Virus record (IMG/VR): IMGVR_UViG_3300044641_000093
Coordinates: 1-26,576 of that record
DNA length: 26,576 nt
Source of the DNA: a virus
Direction: 5' to 3' (one strand)
This document shows, piece by piece, positions 13,164 through 21,270 of this stretch (within the stretch, counting starts at the first letter, position 1; each line of letters starts with the position of its first letter). A program made the position numbers and the translations under genes. The notes beneath the pieces are model-generated. The model saw only the letters and a program-made list of their open reading frames with translations, was not told the DNA's origin and made no database searches.

Positions 13164-13678
13164 TGGCACAGTTTGAACCAGCTTTTGAGCAAATGATTAG
13201 GGACGAGGGTGGCTATGTCCTGCATGAAATTCCCGGTGACACAGGCGGCATGACCTATGCTGGCATTGCCCGTAACAAAAACCCTCAGTGGAATGGCTGG
13301 GCGCTGGTTGACAAGAAGGAGTTTGGCGGCTCTTTGACGCCTATGGTGCGTGAGTTCTACCGTGTTGAGTTCTGGGACAAGATGCGCGGTAACGAGATTT
13401 CTAACCAAGAGGTAGCCAACAGCATCTTTAATTTTGGGGTAAATGCTGGAATGGGAATGGCTGTAAAGCTGGCGCAACTCGTGGTAGGTGCTACCCCTGA
13501 CGGCGGGATCGGTGCTAAAACCATCGAGAAGCTCAACCAGATTACGGACGGTCAGCGGTTTAAAGAGTCCTATGCTTTGGCTAAGATTGCCCGCTACGTT
13601 GAGATATGCAACAAGAACCCGGTGCAAGTTAAGTTCCTCAAGGGTTGGATTAACCGCACATTGAAAGGTCTAGCATGA
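13163..13678 (+). CDS. Endolysin: GH108-type muramidase, 171 aa
   Basis: The N-terminus MAQFEPAFEQMIRDEGGYVL contains the EGGY motif of glycoside hydrolase family 108, with Glu15 as the expected catalytic acid. It is followed by DTGGMTYAGIARNKNPQW and FYRVEFWDKMRGNEI. The C-terminal half (NFGVNAGMGMAVKLAQLVVG, then TPDGGIGAKTI) is the peptidoglycan-binding helical domain that normally accompanies it. The enzyme cuts the MurNAc-GlcNAc bond of peptidoglycan at the end of infection. There is no signal peptide, so export needs the holin encoded just downstream. The length is usual for the family. The start codon is in the TAATG overlap with the upstream gene. Confidence 0.9.
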   Translation: MAQFEPAFEQMIRDEGGYVLHEIPGDTGGMTYAGIARNKNPQWNGWALVDKKEFGGSLTPMVREFYRVEFWDKMRGNEISNQEVANSIFNFGVNAGMGMAVKLAQLVVGATPDGGIGAKTIEKLNQITDGQRFKESYALAKIARYVEICNKNPVQVKFLKGWINRTLKGLA

Positions 13679-14112
13679 GCTTGCTTGCCGTTGGATCAAT
13701 CATTGAGGCTGTTGGTAAGGTTGCAGGCGACCTGATTACCACCGACAAAGAAAAAATGGAAATGGAGATTGAGCAACGTAAGCTCGATCTGGAAGAAAAG
13801 CGCATCGACCAAGCTACTGACTTGGCTCAGATTGAAGTCAACAAGATTGAAGCTGCGTCATCCAATGTGTTTGTTTCTGGCTGGAGGCCAGCCATTGGAT
13901 GGATTGGTGTGGCTGCTATGGGCTATCAGTTTCTGCTCTATCCACTGTTCCAATGGTGCTGGAAATACTTGCAGGCAATGGGCTGGGTTCCTATTGGCAT
14001 GGATCCCCCGCCGGTACTAGACGCAGACCAACTTTGGGTGATATTATCAGGCATCTTGGGCATTGCCGGTATGCGTTCTTTTGAGAAGACCAAAGGCGTT
14101 GCCAGTAAATAA
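13675..14112 (+). CDS. Holin, 3-TM gene-transfer-agent type, 145 aa
   Basis: A first amphipathic/hydrophobic segment (residues 1-20) is followed by a charged coiled coil (KEKMEMEIEQRKLDLEEKRI). Then comes the hallmark FVSGWRPAIGWIGVAAMGYQ leading into membrane helices at about 72-100, with a final helix at about 118-133 (QLWVILSGILGIAGMRS). This matches the holin family described as having three transmembrane segments for gene-transfer-agent release. It forms membrane lesions that let the endolysin out. ATGA overlap with the muramidase gene. It confirms that 12450-14112 is the lysis cassette, placed between the fibre genes and the tail-stabilisation gene. Confidence 0.85.
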   Translation: MSLLAVGSIIEAVGKVAGDLITTDKEKMEMEIEQRKLDLEEKRIDQATDLAQIEVNKIEAASSNVFVSGWRPAIGWIGVAAMGYQFLLYPLFQWCWKYLQAMGWVPIGMDPPPVLDADQLWVILSGILGIAGMRSFEKTKGVASK

Positions 14113-14122
14113 AAGGTAGCCC

Positions 14123-16231
14123 ATGCCACTACAAAAATTCTTGTTTAAGCCGGGGGTCAACCGGGAAAACACACGCTATACCACCGAGGGCGGTTGGTAT
14201 GAGGGCGATAAGATTCGTTTTCGCCAAGGCAACCCCGAGAAAATTGGTGGTTGGACTCCGTTTGCTGGTAGTACGTTTCAGGGTGTCTGCCGTTCTTTGT
14301 GGAACTGGATTACCCTTACGGGAGAAAATTTAGTTGGTGTTGGCACTAATCTGTATTTCTACATCCTTAAAGGTGGTGACTACTACGATGTCACCCCAAT
14401 CCGTAAAACAATCACCCTTACAAATCCCTTTACGGCGACCAACGGGTCTAGTGTAATTACCGTCGCAGAAACTAATCACGGCTGTGTAGATAACGATACA
14501 GTGATTTATAGCGGCGGAGGTATCGTAGGACTTGGTGGCAACATTACTGCCGGTGTTTTAACTGGTACTTTTATTATTACGTTTGTTGATGACAATACCT
14601 ACACCATTACAGTATCAGCCACTGCCAACGCCACGGACGTTGCGGGTTCCCCCGGTGGTGGTACGGTCGTAACGCAATACGAAACTAATACTGGCCCCGC
14701 ATATCAAGTGCCTTTAGTTGGTTGGGGTGCTGGCCCTTGGGGTGCGGGTACGTGGGGTAATGGTCAAACTACGTCTACATCTCTTCAGTTGTGGAACCAA
14801 CAAAACTTTGGTGAAGATTTAATCTATGGCCCACGGGGTCAAGGCGTTTACTATTGGAGCGCCAACGTAGGTTATGCGCCAATTCAAATTACTATTTCAA
14901 TTGCAGCCCCCGGCGTTATTACTTTACCCGTAGGGTTTTCATTTCCTGATGGCACAACAATTTCGTTTACATCTACAGGTGCATTACCTACGGGCTTAAC
15001 AGTAGGGCAAGTGTATTTTGTGGTGAACTCTACCGGCGGTACATTTAATGTATCCCTCACGATTGCGGGTTCACCAATTACAACGTCTGGTGGCCAGTCT
15101 GGTACCCAACGCATATCTCAGCGGGGTATTGATTTAGCCGATGCTGGCGATGATGATGCGCCGTTATTTCAGAACTACATCTTAGTATCTGATACCAGCC
15201 GGTTTGTATTGGTGTTCGGTACAAATGACTACGGGCAAACATTTTTGAACCCTATGTTGATCCGCTGGTCAGACCAAGAAGACCCATACACATGGACGCC
15301 ACAGGCTACAAACCAAGCAGGTAGTTTGCAACTATCTCACGGCTCTGAAATCATTACAGCCGTGCAGTCTCGTCAAGAGATTGTGGTGTTTACGGATTCT
15401 TCACTATATTCATTGCAATACGTAGGCCCACCTTTTGTGTGGACAGCACAACTTATTGCAGACAACGTGTCTATCATTGGCCCTAATGCCGCTGTGATTG
15501 CGTCAGGCGCGGTGTACTGGATGGGCGTAGACAAGTTCTATAAATACGATGGTCGTGTACAAACACTGAATTGCGATTTACGCCGTTATATTTTTAATGA
15601 CTTTAATAAATTACAACCCCAACAAGTTTATGCGGGAACAAACGAAGGCTTTAACGAAATCTGGTGGTTCTATTGCTCTGCCGATTCAACCGTAAGTGAT
15701 AGATATGTGATCTATAACTACATTGAGAATGTGTGGAGTTACGGCAATATGGGTCGTACAGCTTGGTTAGATTCCGGCCTATTACCCCTGCCTGTTGCCG
15801 CCACATACGACAGTGAACTTGTACAGCATGAAGACGGTGTAGATGCTTATGTGTTGGGTAATTTAACCGCATTGTCAGCTTACATTTCTTCTTCTGAATT
15901 TGACATTGGTGATGGCCACAATTTTGGCTATGTGTGGCGCATATTGCCTGATTTAACATTTGAAAACTCTACATCTACACCTAGTGGCTCTGCCGCCGCA
16001 GTTGCTATGACTTTGTACCCGCTACAAAACTCTGGCTCTGGCACAGGAAATGTGGGCAGTGCGAGTGTCACTAAGGGCGCAACATACAATATCACTGAAG
16101 AATACACGGGGCAGATTTACACTCGTGTTCGAGGTCGTCAGATGATATTTAAAATTGCCTCAGACCAGATTGGTACAACTTGGCAGTTGGGTGCGCCTAG
16201 ACTTGATATTAGAGCAGACGGTAGGAGATAA
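14123..16231 (+). CDS. Tail tube / stabilisation protein (P22 gp10 or T7 gp12-like), 702 aa
   Basis: The start MPLQKFLFKPGVNRENTRYT, TEGGWYEGDKIRFRQGNPEK is a well-conserved beginning of large podoviral tail proteins that follow adaptors. Blade-like repeats include QNYILVSDTSRFVLVFG, ITAVQSRQEIVVFTDSSLYS and GAVYWMGVDKFYKYDG, suggesting a beta-propeller, as in gp10/gp12-type nozzle proteins. Two beta inserts interrupt it: residues 100-180 with VITVAETNHGCVDNDTVIYS (FCCH-like) and residues 258-330 with PDGTTISFTSTGALPTGL. The first insert resembles the domain of the genes at 1573 and 2072. It probably forms the tail nozzle that holds DNA and carries the fibres. The assignment is by motif and size, without a search. 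Confidence 0.75.
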   Translation: MPLQKFLFKPGVNRENTRYTTEGGWYEGDKIRFRQGNPEKIGGWTPFAGSTFQGVCRSLWNWITLTGENLVGVGTNLYFYILKGGDYYDVTPIRKTITLTNPFTATNGSSVITVAETNHGCVDNDTVIYSGGGIVGLGGNITAGVLTGTFIITFVDDNTYTITVSATANATDVAGSPGGGTVVTQYETNTGPAYQVPLVGWGAGPWGAGTWGNGQTTSTSLQLWNQQNFGEDLIYGPRGQGVYYWSANVGYAPIQITISIAAPGVITLPVGFSFPDGTTISFTSTGALPTGLTVGQVYFVVNSTGGTFNVSLTIAGSPITTSGGQSGTQRISQRGIDLADAGDDDAPLFQNYILVSDTSRFVLVFGTNDYGQTFLNPMLIRWSDQEDPYTWTPQATNQAGSLQLSHGSEIITAVQSRQEIVVFTDSSLYSLQYVGPPFVWTAQLIADNVSIIGPNAAVIASGAVYWMGVDKFYKYDGRVQTLNCDLRRYIFNDFNKLQPQQVYAGTNEGFNEIWWFYCSADSTVSDRYVIYNYIENVWSYGNMGRTAWLDSGLLPLPVAATYDSELVQHEDGVDAYVLGNLTALSAYISSSEFDIGDGHNFGYVWRILPDLTFENSTSTPSGSAAAVAMTLYPLQNSGSGTGNVGSASVTKGATYNITEEYTGQIYTRVRGRQMIFKIASDQIGTTWQLGAPRLDIRADGRR

Positions 16232-16234
16232 CCT

Positions 16235-16627
16235 ATGTCCATGCTTCAGAACCGGGCTTCACCCAACATACCGCAAGCGCCTAAAGAGTACGATATTGCG
16301 TACATGAATGCGCTGAGTAACGTGATTCGGTTGTTTTTTAATAGCATCAACACAGTACAACAACTTAATCTAGCAAGTTTGAATCTTGACTTACGTACAC
16401 TGCCTACTGATGCAGACCTGCCAAATTTAAGGTTTGGCGACGTGTATCGGGATACCCAAGATGGCGTACAAGCCACAAGTCAAATGCTTCGTATCAAAGT
16501 GCCAGTTGAGTTGACTGGAGTTTCAGGTTTAGGAGCAGTGGGTAGTGTTGGGCCTGTTGGGGGCACAATTACTAAGAATTTAACTGGTGTTTCTGGGGTT
16601 GGGGCAGTTGGCACAATGACCCTGTAG
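16235..16627 (+). CDS. Small nozzle-associated protein with two LTGV repeats, 130 aa
   Basis: Residues 1-75 (MSMLQNRASPNIPQAPKEYD, YMNALSNVIRLFFNSINTVQ, LPNLRFGDVYRDTQDG) form a domain that commonly follows the large tail protein in related phages; function is unknown. The C-terminal 40 residues carry two copies of the LTGVSGxGAVGxV unit (LTGVSGLGAVGSVGPVGG and LTGVSGVGAVGTMTL), the same unit that makes up the protein at 8312. The array tip therefore appears to have been grafted onto a different body, or both proteins assemble through this unit. It starts three bases after the upstream stop. Confidence 0.72.
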   Translation: MSMLQNRASPNIPQAPKEYDIAYMNALSNVIRLFFNSINTVQQLNLASLNLDLRTLPTDADLPNLRFGDVYRDTQDGVQATSQMLRIKVPVELTGVSGLGAVGSVGPVGGTITKNLTGVSGVGAVGTMTL

Positions 16628-16661
16628 TACTAGAATATGACAAAACATAGAGGAGCCTATT

Positions 16662-17732
16662 ATGGGTACTGGAGTCGGTGAAGCGATGCTGCTTGGCGCG
16701 GCAATGGGTGGTGGCTCTGCCGCTATAACTGGTGGCGACCCTCTTAAAGGTGCCCTCCTTGGTGGCTTGACCGGCGGTGTTGGCTCGGGCATTGGTGGTG
16801 CTCTAGGCGGTGCGGCTGGTGGAGTTGAAGCTGGCGCTCTTTCTAGTATGGGTACGGGCACTGGGCTTACAGCAGGGGTTACTCCCGCAATGACAACTGC
16901 CGGTTCTTCTATTGGTAGCAGTTTGGGTAATACCCTTGCGGGTATGGAACCTACTTTGGGAAGTGCAAACTTTGCCCTTAGTGCCCCTTCAGCAGGGCTA
17001 AATGTTTCCAACAGTTTGTCTGGTTTGAACCCCACAGTAGCCCAATCGGCAATGCAAAGTGGTACTAACTTTGCTCTTAATGCGCCTACTATTGCCCCCG
17101 GTGCCGGTATTACTAGCCTTCCTGCCGTCGCTCCTTCTGTTGCGGCTCCTCCCGTTGCGGCATCTGCTACCCCTGCAAGTTTTTATACCGACCCAATGAA
17201 GTACATTGGCGAACATAAGTTTTTGGCCGGTTCTTCTGCTTTGGCTGGTGCTATGGGTGGAAAAGAAGACCCTTATTCCCCTGAAGAATACAACGGCCCC
17301 CTGAAGCGTTTCCGTCTTAGCTCGGACTATCGCGGCGTTACACCTTACGCAGAGGGTGGCATTACTGACTTAGCCGCAGGTGGTTATGACCAAATGGTTG
17401 GCGAAATGCCGATGTACTCTTCTAACATGGCCGCTGGTGGCATCTCTAATTTAGGTAGTTACTCTGATTACGCACGTGGTGGCCGTATGCTCAAAGGCCC
17501 GGGTGATGGTATGTCTGACAGTATCCCTGCAAGCATTGGAGGTAAGCGCCCTGCCCGCTTGGCCACTGAAGAGTTTGTTGTTCCCGCTGATGTGGTCTCC
17601 CACCTTGGTAATGGCTCCTCTGATGCAGGTGCCAAACAACTCTATGCCATGATGGACAAAGTGCGTACCGCACGTACTGGCCGTAAGTCTCAGGGTCGTG
17701 AGATTAACCCCCAAAAGTACATGCCTGCATAA
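16662..17732 (+). CDS. Putative internal/ejection protein with AEGG and EEFVVPADVV motifs, 356 aa
   Basis: The N-terminal 70 residues are Gly/Ala rich and membrane-like (MLLGAAMGGGSAAITGG, ALLGGLTGGVGSGIGGALGG). The middle is Ser/Ala/Pro-rich and low complexity. The C-terminal third has YAEGGITDLAAGG, MAAGGISNLG, YARGGRMLKGPGDGMSDSIP and ATEEFVVPADVVSHLGNGSS. The GPGDGMSDSIP...EEFVV segment is widespread near the ends of phage tape-measure-like and internal virion proteins. Its place before a block of Gln/Ala-rich proteins suggests a component injected with the DNA. A ribosome-binding site GAGGAG is at 16651-16656. The function is inferred from composition and position. Confidence 0.7.
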   Translation: MGTGVGEAMLLGAAMGGGSAAITGGDPLKGALLGGLTGGVGSGIGGALGGAAGGVEAGALSSMGTGTGLTAGVTPAMTTAGSSIGSSLGNTLAGMEPTLGSANFALSAPSAGLNVSNSLSGLNPTVAQSAMQSGTNFALNAPTIAPGAGITSLPAVAPSVAAPPVAASATPASFYTDPMKYIGEHKFLAGSSALAGAMGGKEDPYSPEEYNGPLKRFRLSSDYRGVTPYAEGGITDLAAGGYDQMVGEMPMYSSNMAAGGISNLGSYSDYARGGRMLKGPGDGMSDSIPASIGGKRPARLATEEFVVPADVVSHLGNGSSDAGAKQLYAMMDKVRTARTGRKSQGREINPQKYMPA

Positions 17733-17741
17733 GGAACAACT

Positions 17742-19073
17742 ATGTTGATACCTAATAAATTTAGCGGTTATTCTTTTGATGGTTCACGCCGTTGTTTTGG
17801 CGGCGGTGGGGGTGGAGGCGGCGGTGCTGGAGGTGATGGTGGTACAGGTGATGCCGCTTCTGCCGCTGGGGGTGCTGTAGGCCCCGGTGCTTCTGGTACA
17901 GGTAATGGAAGTGGTGATGGCCCCGGCCCCGGTGATGCTGGTGGAGGCGGTGGTAATAGCGTTTACACCCCAGCTTACACTAATGCCGCCAACACTGGGG
18001 TAAACACTAATCGTGGTTCTATTACTGGAATGGACTTTACTGGTGCCGGTAACACTGTCAGAACTTCAACTATACCTCTTGACAACCTCAATCTTCGCAA
18101 TATGGCTGGCATGCCATATAACCAAGTAGGACAACAATACAACGCGTTATTACAACAAGGGTTTACTGGTAACGACATTCGTAATGCCTTAACGACTAAT
18201 GGTAGGCCCGTATCAGATTCTGATTACGGTGCACTGGTGCAAAACGCGGCTATGACTTCTCCTACTGGCAGACCTATGGCAGGTTCTGATCAGTTCTTTC
18301 AGCCTGTCTACAACTCGCAGTATCAAAACTACGCACGTCCTGCTACACAGTTTGACGTTAGCGCATACGGCACACAGCCTAGTAGATCACCAGCCAGCGC
18401 AACTATGTCACGAAGTGCTATCAATAGCAAAATTGGTGATTTTTATAACACCAATTATCGGGATAACCCAAATGGTGTGGGTATGGGTGACACGCTAGAT
18501 TTTATGAGGCAAAACGGTATTAACCGTGACGACTTCCAAACGTGGGGTGGTGTACAAAATTACGGCCCTCAGACGTCTGCACCTTCAATGCAGACAAAAA
18601 TGCAACAGCAATTTAACCCTTACTCCAATAATTCTGGTTTTAATGGCCAACTAATGACTGCTGGTTATGGTGGCTTTGGTAGCCTTGCCGGTGGTTTGTC
18701 GCCTTTTGTAACAGGCCAAATGCCTCAAACGCAAACTCCGTTTAGCTATCAACAATCAAGCTATCAGCCCCAAATGCAGACCCCGTTTAACTTTCAACAG
18801 TCAAGCTATCAACCACAACAGCAGTACAACCCGTACCAAATGCAGACTCCATTTAGCTACCAACAACAAAGCTATCAGCCTACGCAATTACCTGCGTATG
18901 TTTACGACACAATTAGAGACTTAGATCAATATAAATCACAACCTGTACCACAACGCATGTCATCTGGCCCAAGTCAAGCTATTGTTGGCAGGTCTTCTCA
19001 GATGCGTGGCACCCCCAACGTGATGCGCCGTGCTGAAGGTGGCATTGCGTCTTTGATGGATGATGTTGAATGA
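17742..19073 (+). CDS. Low-complexity virion protein with QTPFSYQQSSYQP repeats, 443 aa
   Basis: The beginning MLIPNKFSGYSFDGSRRCFG is followed by a 60-residue Gly/Ala/Asp run. The middle includes a helical part (MPYNQVGQQYNALLQQGFTG, NDIRNALTTNGRPVSDSDYG). At about residues 328-385 there are three units of MQTPF-[SN]-[YF]-QQ-x-SYQP, a Gln/Tyr/Pro-rich disordered region. The end reads MRRAEGGIASLMDDVE, again with the AEGGI motif. I do not recognise a family. As part of the gene block ahead of the giant protein it is probably an internal virion or ejection protein. Its Gln/Tyr-rich repeats could drive self-association. The TGA overlaps the next ATG. Confidence 0.7.
   Translation: MLIPNKFSGYSFDGSRRCFGGGGGGGGGAGGDGGTGDAASAAGGAVGPGASGTGNGSGDGPGPGDAGGGGGNSVYTPAYTNAANTGVNTNRGSITGMDFTGAGNTVRTSTIPLDNLNLRNMAGMPYNQVGQQYNALLQQGFTGNDIRNALTTNGRPVSDSDYGALVQNAAMTSPTGRPMAGSDQFFQPVYNSQYQNYARPATQFDVSAYGTQPSRSPASATMSRSAINSKIGDFYNTNYRDNPNGVGMGDTLDFMRQNGINRDDFQTWGGVQNYGPQTSAPSMQTKMQQQFNPYSNNSGFNGQLMTAGYGGFGSLAGGLSPFVTGQMPQTQTPFSYQQSSYQPQMQTPFNFQQSSYQPQQQYNPYQMQTPFSYQQQSYQPTQLPAYVYDTIRDLDQYKSQPVPQRMSSGPSQAIVGRSSQMRGTPNVMRRAEGGIASLMDDVE
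18727..18897 (+). repeat. Three in-frame units coding QTPFxxQQxSYQP
   Basis: Units begin near 18732 (CAAACTCCGTTTAGCTATCA), 18777 (CAGACCCCGTTTAACTTTCA) and 18843 (CAGACTCCATTTAGCTACCA). Each encodes QTPF-aromatic-QQ-SYQP; spacing differs because of an extra QQQYNPYQ before the third. Confidence 0.75.
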
Positions 19074-19501
19074 GCCTAACAATTCGTTCAGTAGATGTAA
19101 GCTACATCCATCAAATATGGCCTACAGTAAAGCCGTACATTGAGGATGCGTTAAACAAAGGTCATGATTTTCCTGACTGGGCGTATTGTTACAACATAGA
19201 TCACGTACAGCAGTATGTAACTTCAGGGCAGTGGCTTCTGTTAGTTGCTATTGACGAAGAACAGCAAATCCACGGTGCTTGCACTGTGTCTTTTATAAAC
19301 TACCCCCTCCATAGGGTAGCGTTTGTTACTTGCATTGGCGGTAAATTGATTTCTAACCAAGCTACATTTGAGCAATTTAAACAGTTGCTTAAATCACACG
19401 GGGCAACGAAAATACAAGGTAGTGGCCGTGAAGCCATCGTGCGCTTGTGGAAACGTTACAACTTTGAACCGCGCAACACCTTAGTTGAGGTACTAATATG
19501 A
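19070..19501 (+). CDS. GNAT-like acetyltransferase-fold protein in the ejection module, 143 aa
   Basis: The sequence MSLTIRSVDVSYIHQIWPTV, QWLLLVAIDEEQQIHGACTV, FVTCIGGKLISNQATFEQFK and KSHGATKIQGSGREAIVRLW, then KRYNFEPRNTLVEVLI, follows the GNAT order: N-terminal helix, beta4 hairpin, a pyrophosphate-binding region and the C-terminal ARLWxxxGF-like helix. The classic Q/RxxGxG/A loop is not clear, so catalysis may be lost. T7 gp13, an internal virion protein next to gp14-gp16, has a related fold and position, making a structural or assembly role plausible. ATGA overlaps on both sides tie its synthesis to the neighbouring virion proteins. Confidence 0.72.
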   Translation: MSLTIRSVDVSYIHQIWPTVKPYIEDALNKGHDFPDWAYCYNIDHVQQYVTSGQWLLLVAIDEEQQIHGACTVSFINYPLHRVAFVTCIGGKLISNQATFEQFKQLLKSHGATKIQGSGREAIVRLWKRYNFEPRNTLVEVLI

Positions 19502-21261
19502 GCTATTCCCGCCGAGAACTTTATGCCATGGGTGAACCCTTTGGTGAGTCTGCAACCCGCAAAGAAGGTGGCCGTATTATTTATGGCGGCGGTGGCGGCG
19601 GTGGCCCAACAAGTTCTACAGTTACACAATCAAATGTGCCTGACTGGCTTCGTCCTCAAGTTGAAAACGTGCTCATGGGTGCGGGTAGAAACTTATTCCA
19701 AACTAAAAAAGTTGACAGTGGTCAAAAAGACGAAGCTGGTAATATTATTTACAACGAGGACATTACGGGTACTAAACCGTTTGTTCCTTACAGCAGTGAC
19801 CCCTCTAAATACGTAGCGGGCTTTAGTCCCCTGCAACAGCAGGTTCAATACAATGCGGCCAACTTGATGATGCCCGGCCAGTTTAATCAGGCCACGGGTT
19901 ATGCTAACGCCGCCGCTCAAGGTGGTTTAGATACTGCCAATCAAGCCGCAGGTTACGGTAATGCAGGGTTCCAATCCGGCCAGATGGGCCAACAACTGGG
20001 CATTCAAGGTGGTCAATACTATGGTGGTATGGGTGCTCAAGCAGGTATGCAAGGTCAGCGTTCTGGTTTGTTAGGCCAACAAATTGGTACACAAGGAGGT
20101 CAGTATTACGGCGGTATGGGCGCCGGTTATGGCCAACAAGCCGCAGGTCTAGCCCCCCAAGCGCAAACCTATGGACAACAAGCCGCTGACATTGGCCAGA
20201 TGGGTCTTCGTGCTGAACAGTATGGCCGTAACGTATCTGGTCAAGCAGAAAACTATGCGCGTCAAGCCGCTCGTGCAGGCCAGCAATACGCCGGTCAAAT
20301 GACTGATCCGTATGCGGTTCAACAATACATGAACCCATACCAGTCTGCCGTGACTGATGTTCAAATACAAGGTGCGCAACGCCAAGCTGATATTGCCGCT
20401 CAAGGTCGTAAAGCCGCCGCCGCTCGTGCAGGTGCCTTTGGTGGTGCCCGTCAGGCTATTGAAAACGCTGAAGCCAATCGTGCGCTGGCCTCTCAGATGG
20501 ACGCCATTCGTGCCCAAGGCCAACAAACTGCTTACGATAAAGCAATTCAGTCTATGCAGTACGGCTCTAACCTTGGTCTTCAAGGTCTTCAGGGAGCGCA
20601 ACAGGGACTGGGTACTGCCTTGCAAGGTGGTCAGTTAGGTCTGTCTGGTATTGGCACTGCTATGCAGGGTCAGCAAGCCGGTATGCAAGGTCTTGGCCAA
20701 GCGGGTCAACTCTATGGTCTGGGTATGCAGGGTGCAGGTATGGGTTTGCAAGGTACACAAGCACAACTTGCTGGTACAGCCCAAGGTATCCAAGGTTCTC
20801 AAGCCGCTATGCAGGGTGCAGGTGTTGGTTTATCTGGCGTAGATCGTCAACTGGCGGGTACCGCGCAAGGTATGCAAGGTGCAGGCGTTGGTCTTCAAGG
20901 TGTCTCAGGACAACAAGCTGGTTACGGGTTAGCTAATCAGGCTGCCGGGCAGCTTGGTCAACTTGGCACACAGCAACTTGCTGCACAGACAGGTATTCTT
21001 GGTTTGCAAAATCAGATTGGTGGACAGCAACAAGGTCAGCAACAGCAGATCATCAACCAAGCAATCCAGAACTACGCGCAAGCGCAAGAAGCGCCGATGA
21101 CTGCGTTCAATCAATACAATGCTTTGTTGCGTGGTTATGCCGTTCCCGGCCAGACTACAACTCAGTATCAAGCACAGCCTACACTTGGTAATCAGATTGC
21201 AGGTTTTGGTACAGCCGGTGTTAGTGCTTTGGCATTGAACAACGCTTTGACTCCACGATAA
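19498..21261 (+). CDS. Gln/Gly/Ala-rich internal virion protein, 587 aa
   Basis: The beginning MSYSRRELYAMGEPFGESAT, RKEGGRIIYGGGGGGG leads into WLRPQVENVLMGAGRNLFQT. The segment YMNPYQSAVTDVQIQGAQRQ, then ADIAAQGRKAAAARAGAFGG and ARQAIENAEANR, is a conserved mark of a protein seen in many environmental podovirus-like genomes near the ejection genes. Most of the rest is Gln/Gly/Ala/Met with repeats such as QGGQYYGGMGA (twice) and LAGTAQG[IM]QG, ending in NQIAGFGTAGVSALALNNAL. A long flexible or helical internal-core protein injected with DNA would fit. The exact function is unknown. Start in ATGA overlap with the GNAT-like gene. Confidence 0.72.
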   Translation: MSYSRRELYAMGEPFGESATRKEGGRIIYGGGGGGGPTSSTVTQSNVPDWLRPQVENVLMGAGRNLFQTKKVDSGQKDEAGNIIYNEDITGTKPFVPYSSDPSKYVAGFSPLQQQVQYNAANLMMPGQFNQATGYANAAAQGGLDTANQAAGYGNAGFQSGQMGQQLGIQGGQYYGGMGAQAGMQGQRSGLLGQQIGTQGGQYYGGMGAGYGQQAAGLAPQAQTYGQQAADIGQMGLRAEQYGRNVSGQAENYARQAARAGQQYAGQMTDPYAVQQYMNPYQSAVTDVQIQGAQRQADIAAQGRKAAAARAGAFGGARQAIENAEANRALASQMDAIRAQGQQTAYDKAIQSMQYGSNLGLQGLQGAQQGLGTALQGGQLGLSGIGTAMQGQQAGMQGLGQAGQLYGLGMQGAGMGLQGTQAQLAGTAQGIQGSQAAMQGAGVGLSGVDRQLAGTAQGMQGAGVGLQGVSGQQAGYGLANQAAGQLGQLGTQQLAAQTGILGLQNQIGGQQQGQQQQIINQAIQNYAQAQEAPMTAFNQYNALLRGYAVPGQTTTQYQAQPTLGNQIAGFGTAGVSALALNNALTPR

Positions 21262-21270
21262 GGTTAAATT

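Noticed and set aside
13769-14084. Two alternative-frame ORFs over the holin gene (dual-start or embedded holin/spanin idea)
   Set aside because: Neither has a signal peptide, lipobox or ribosome-binding site, so an embedded spanin is not supported.
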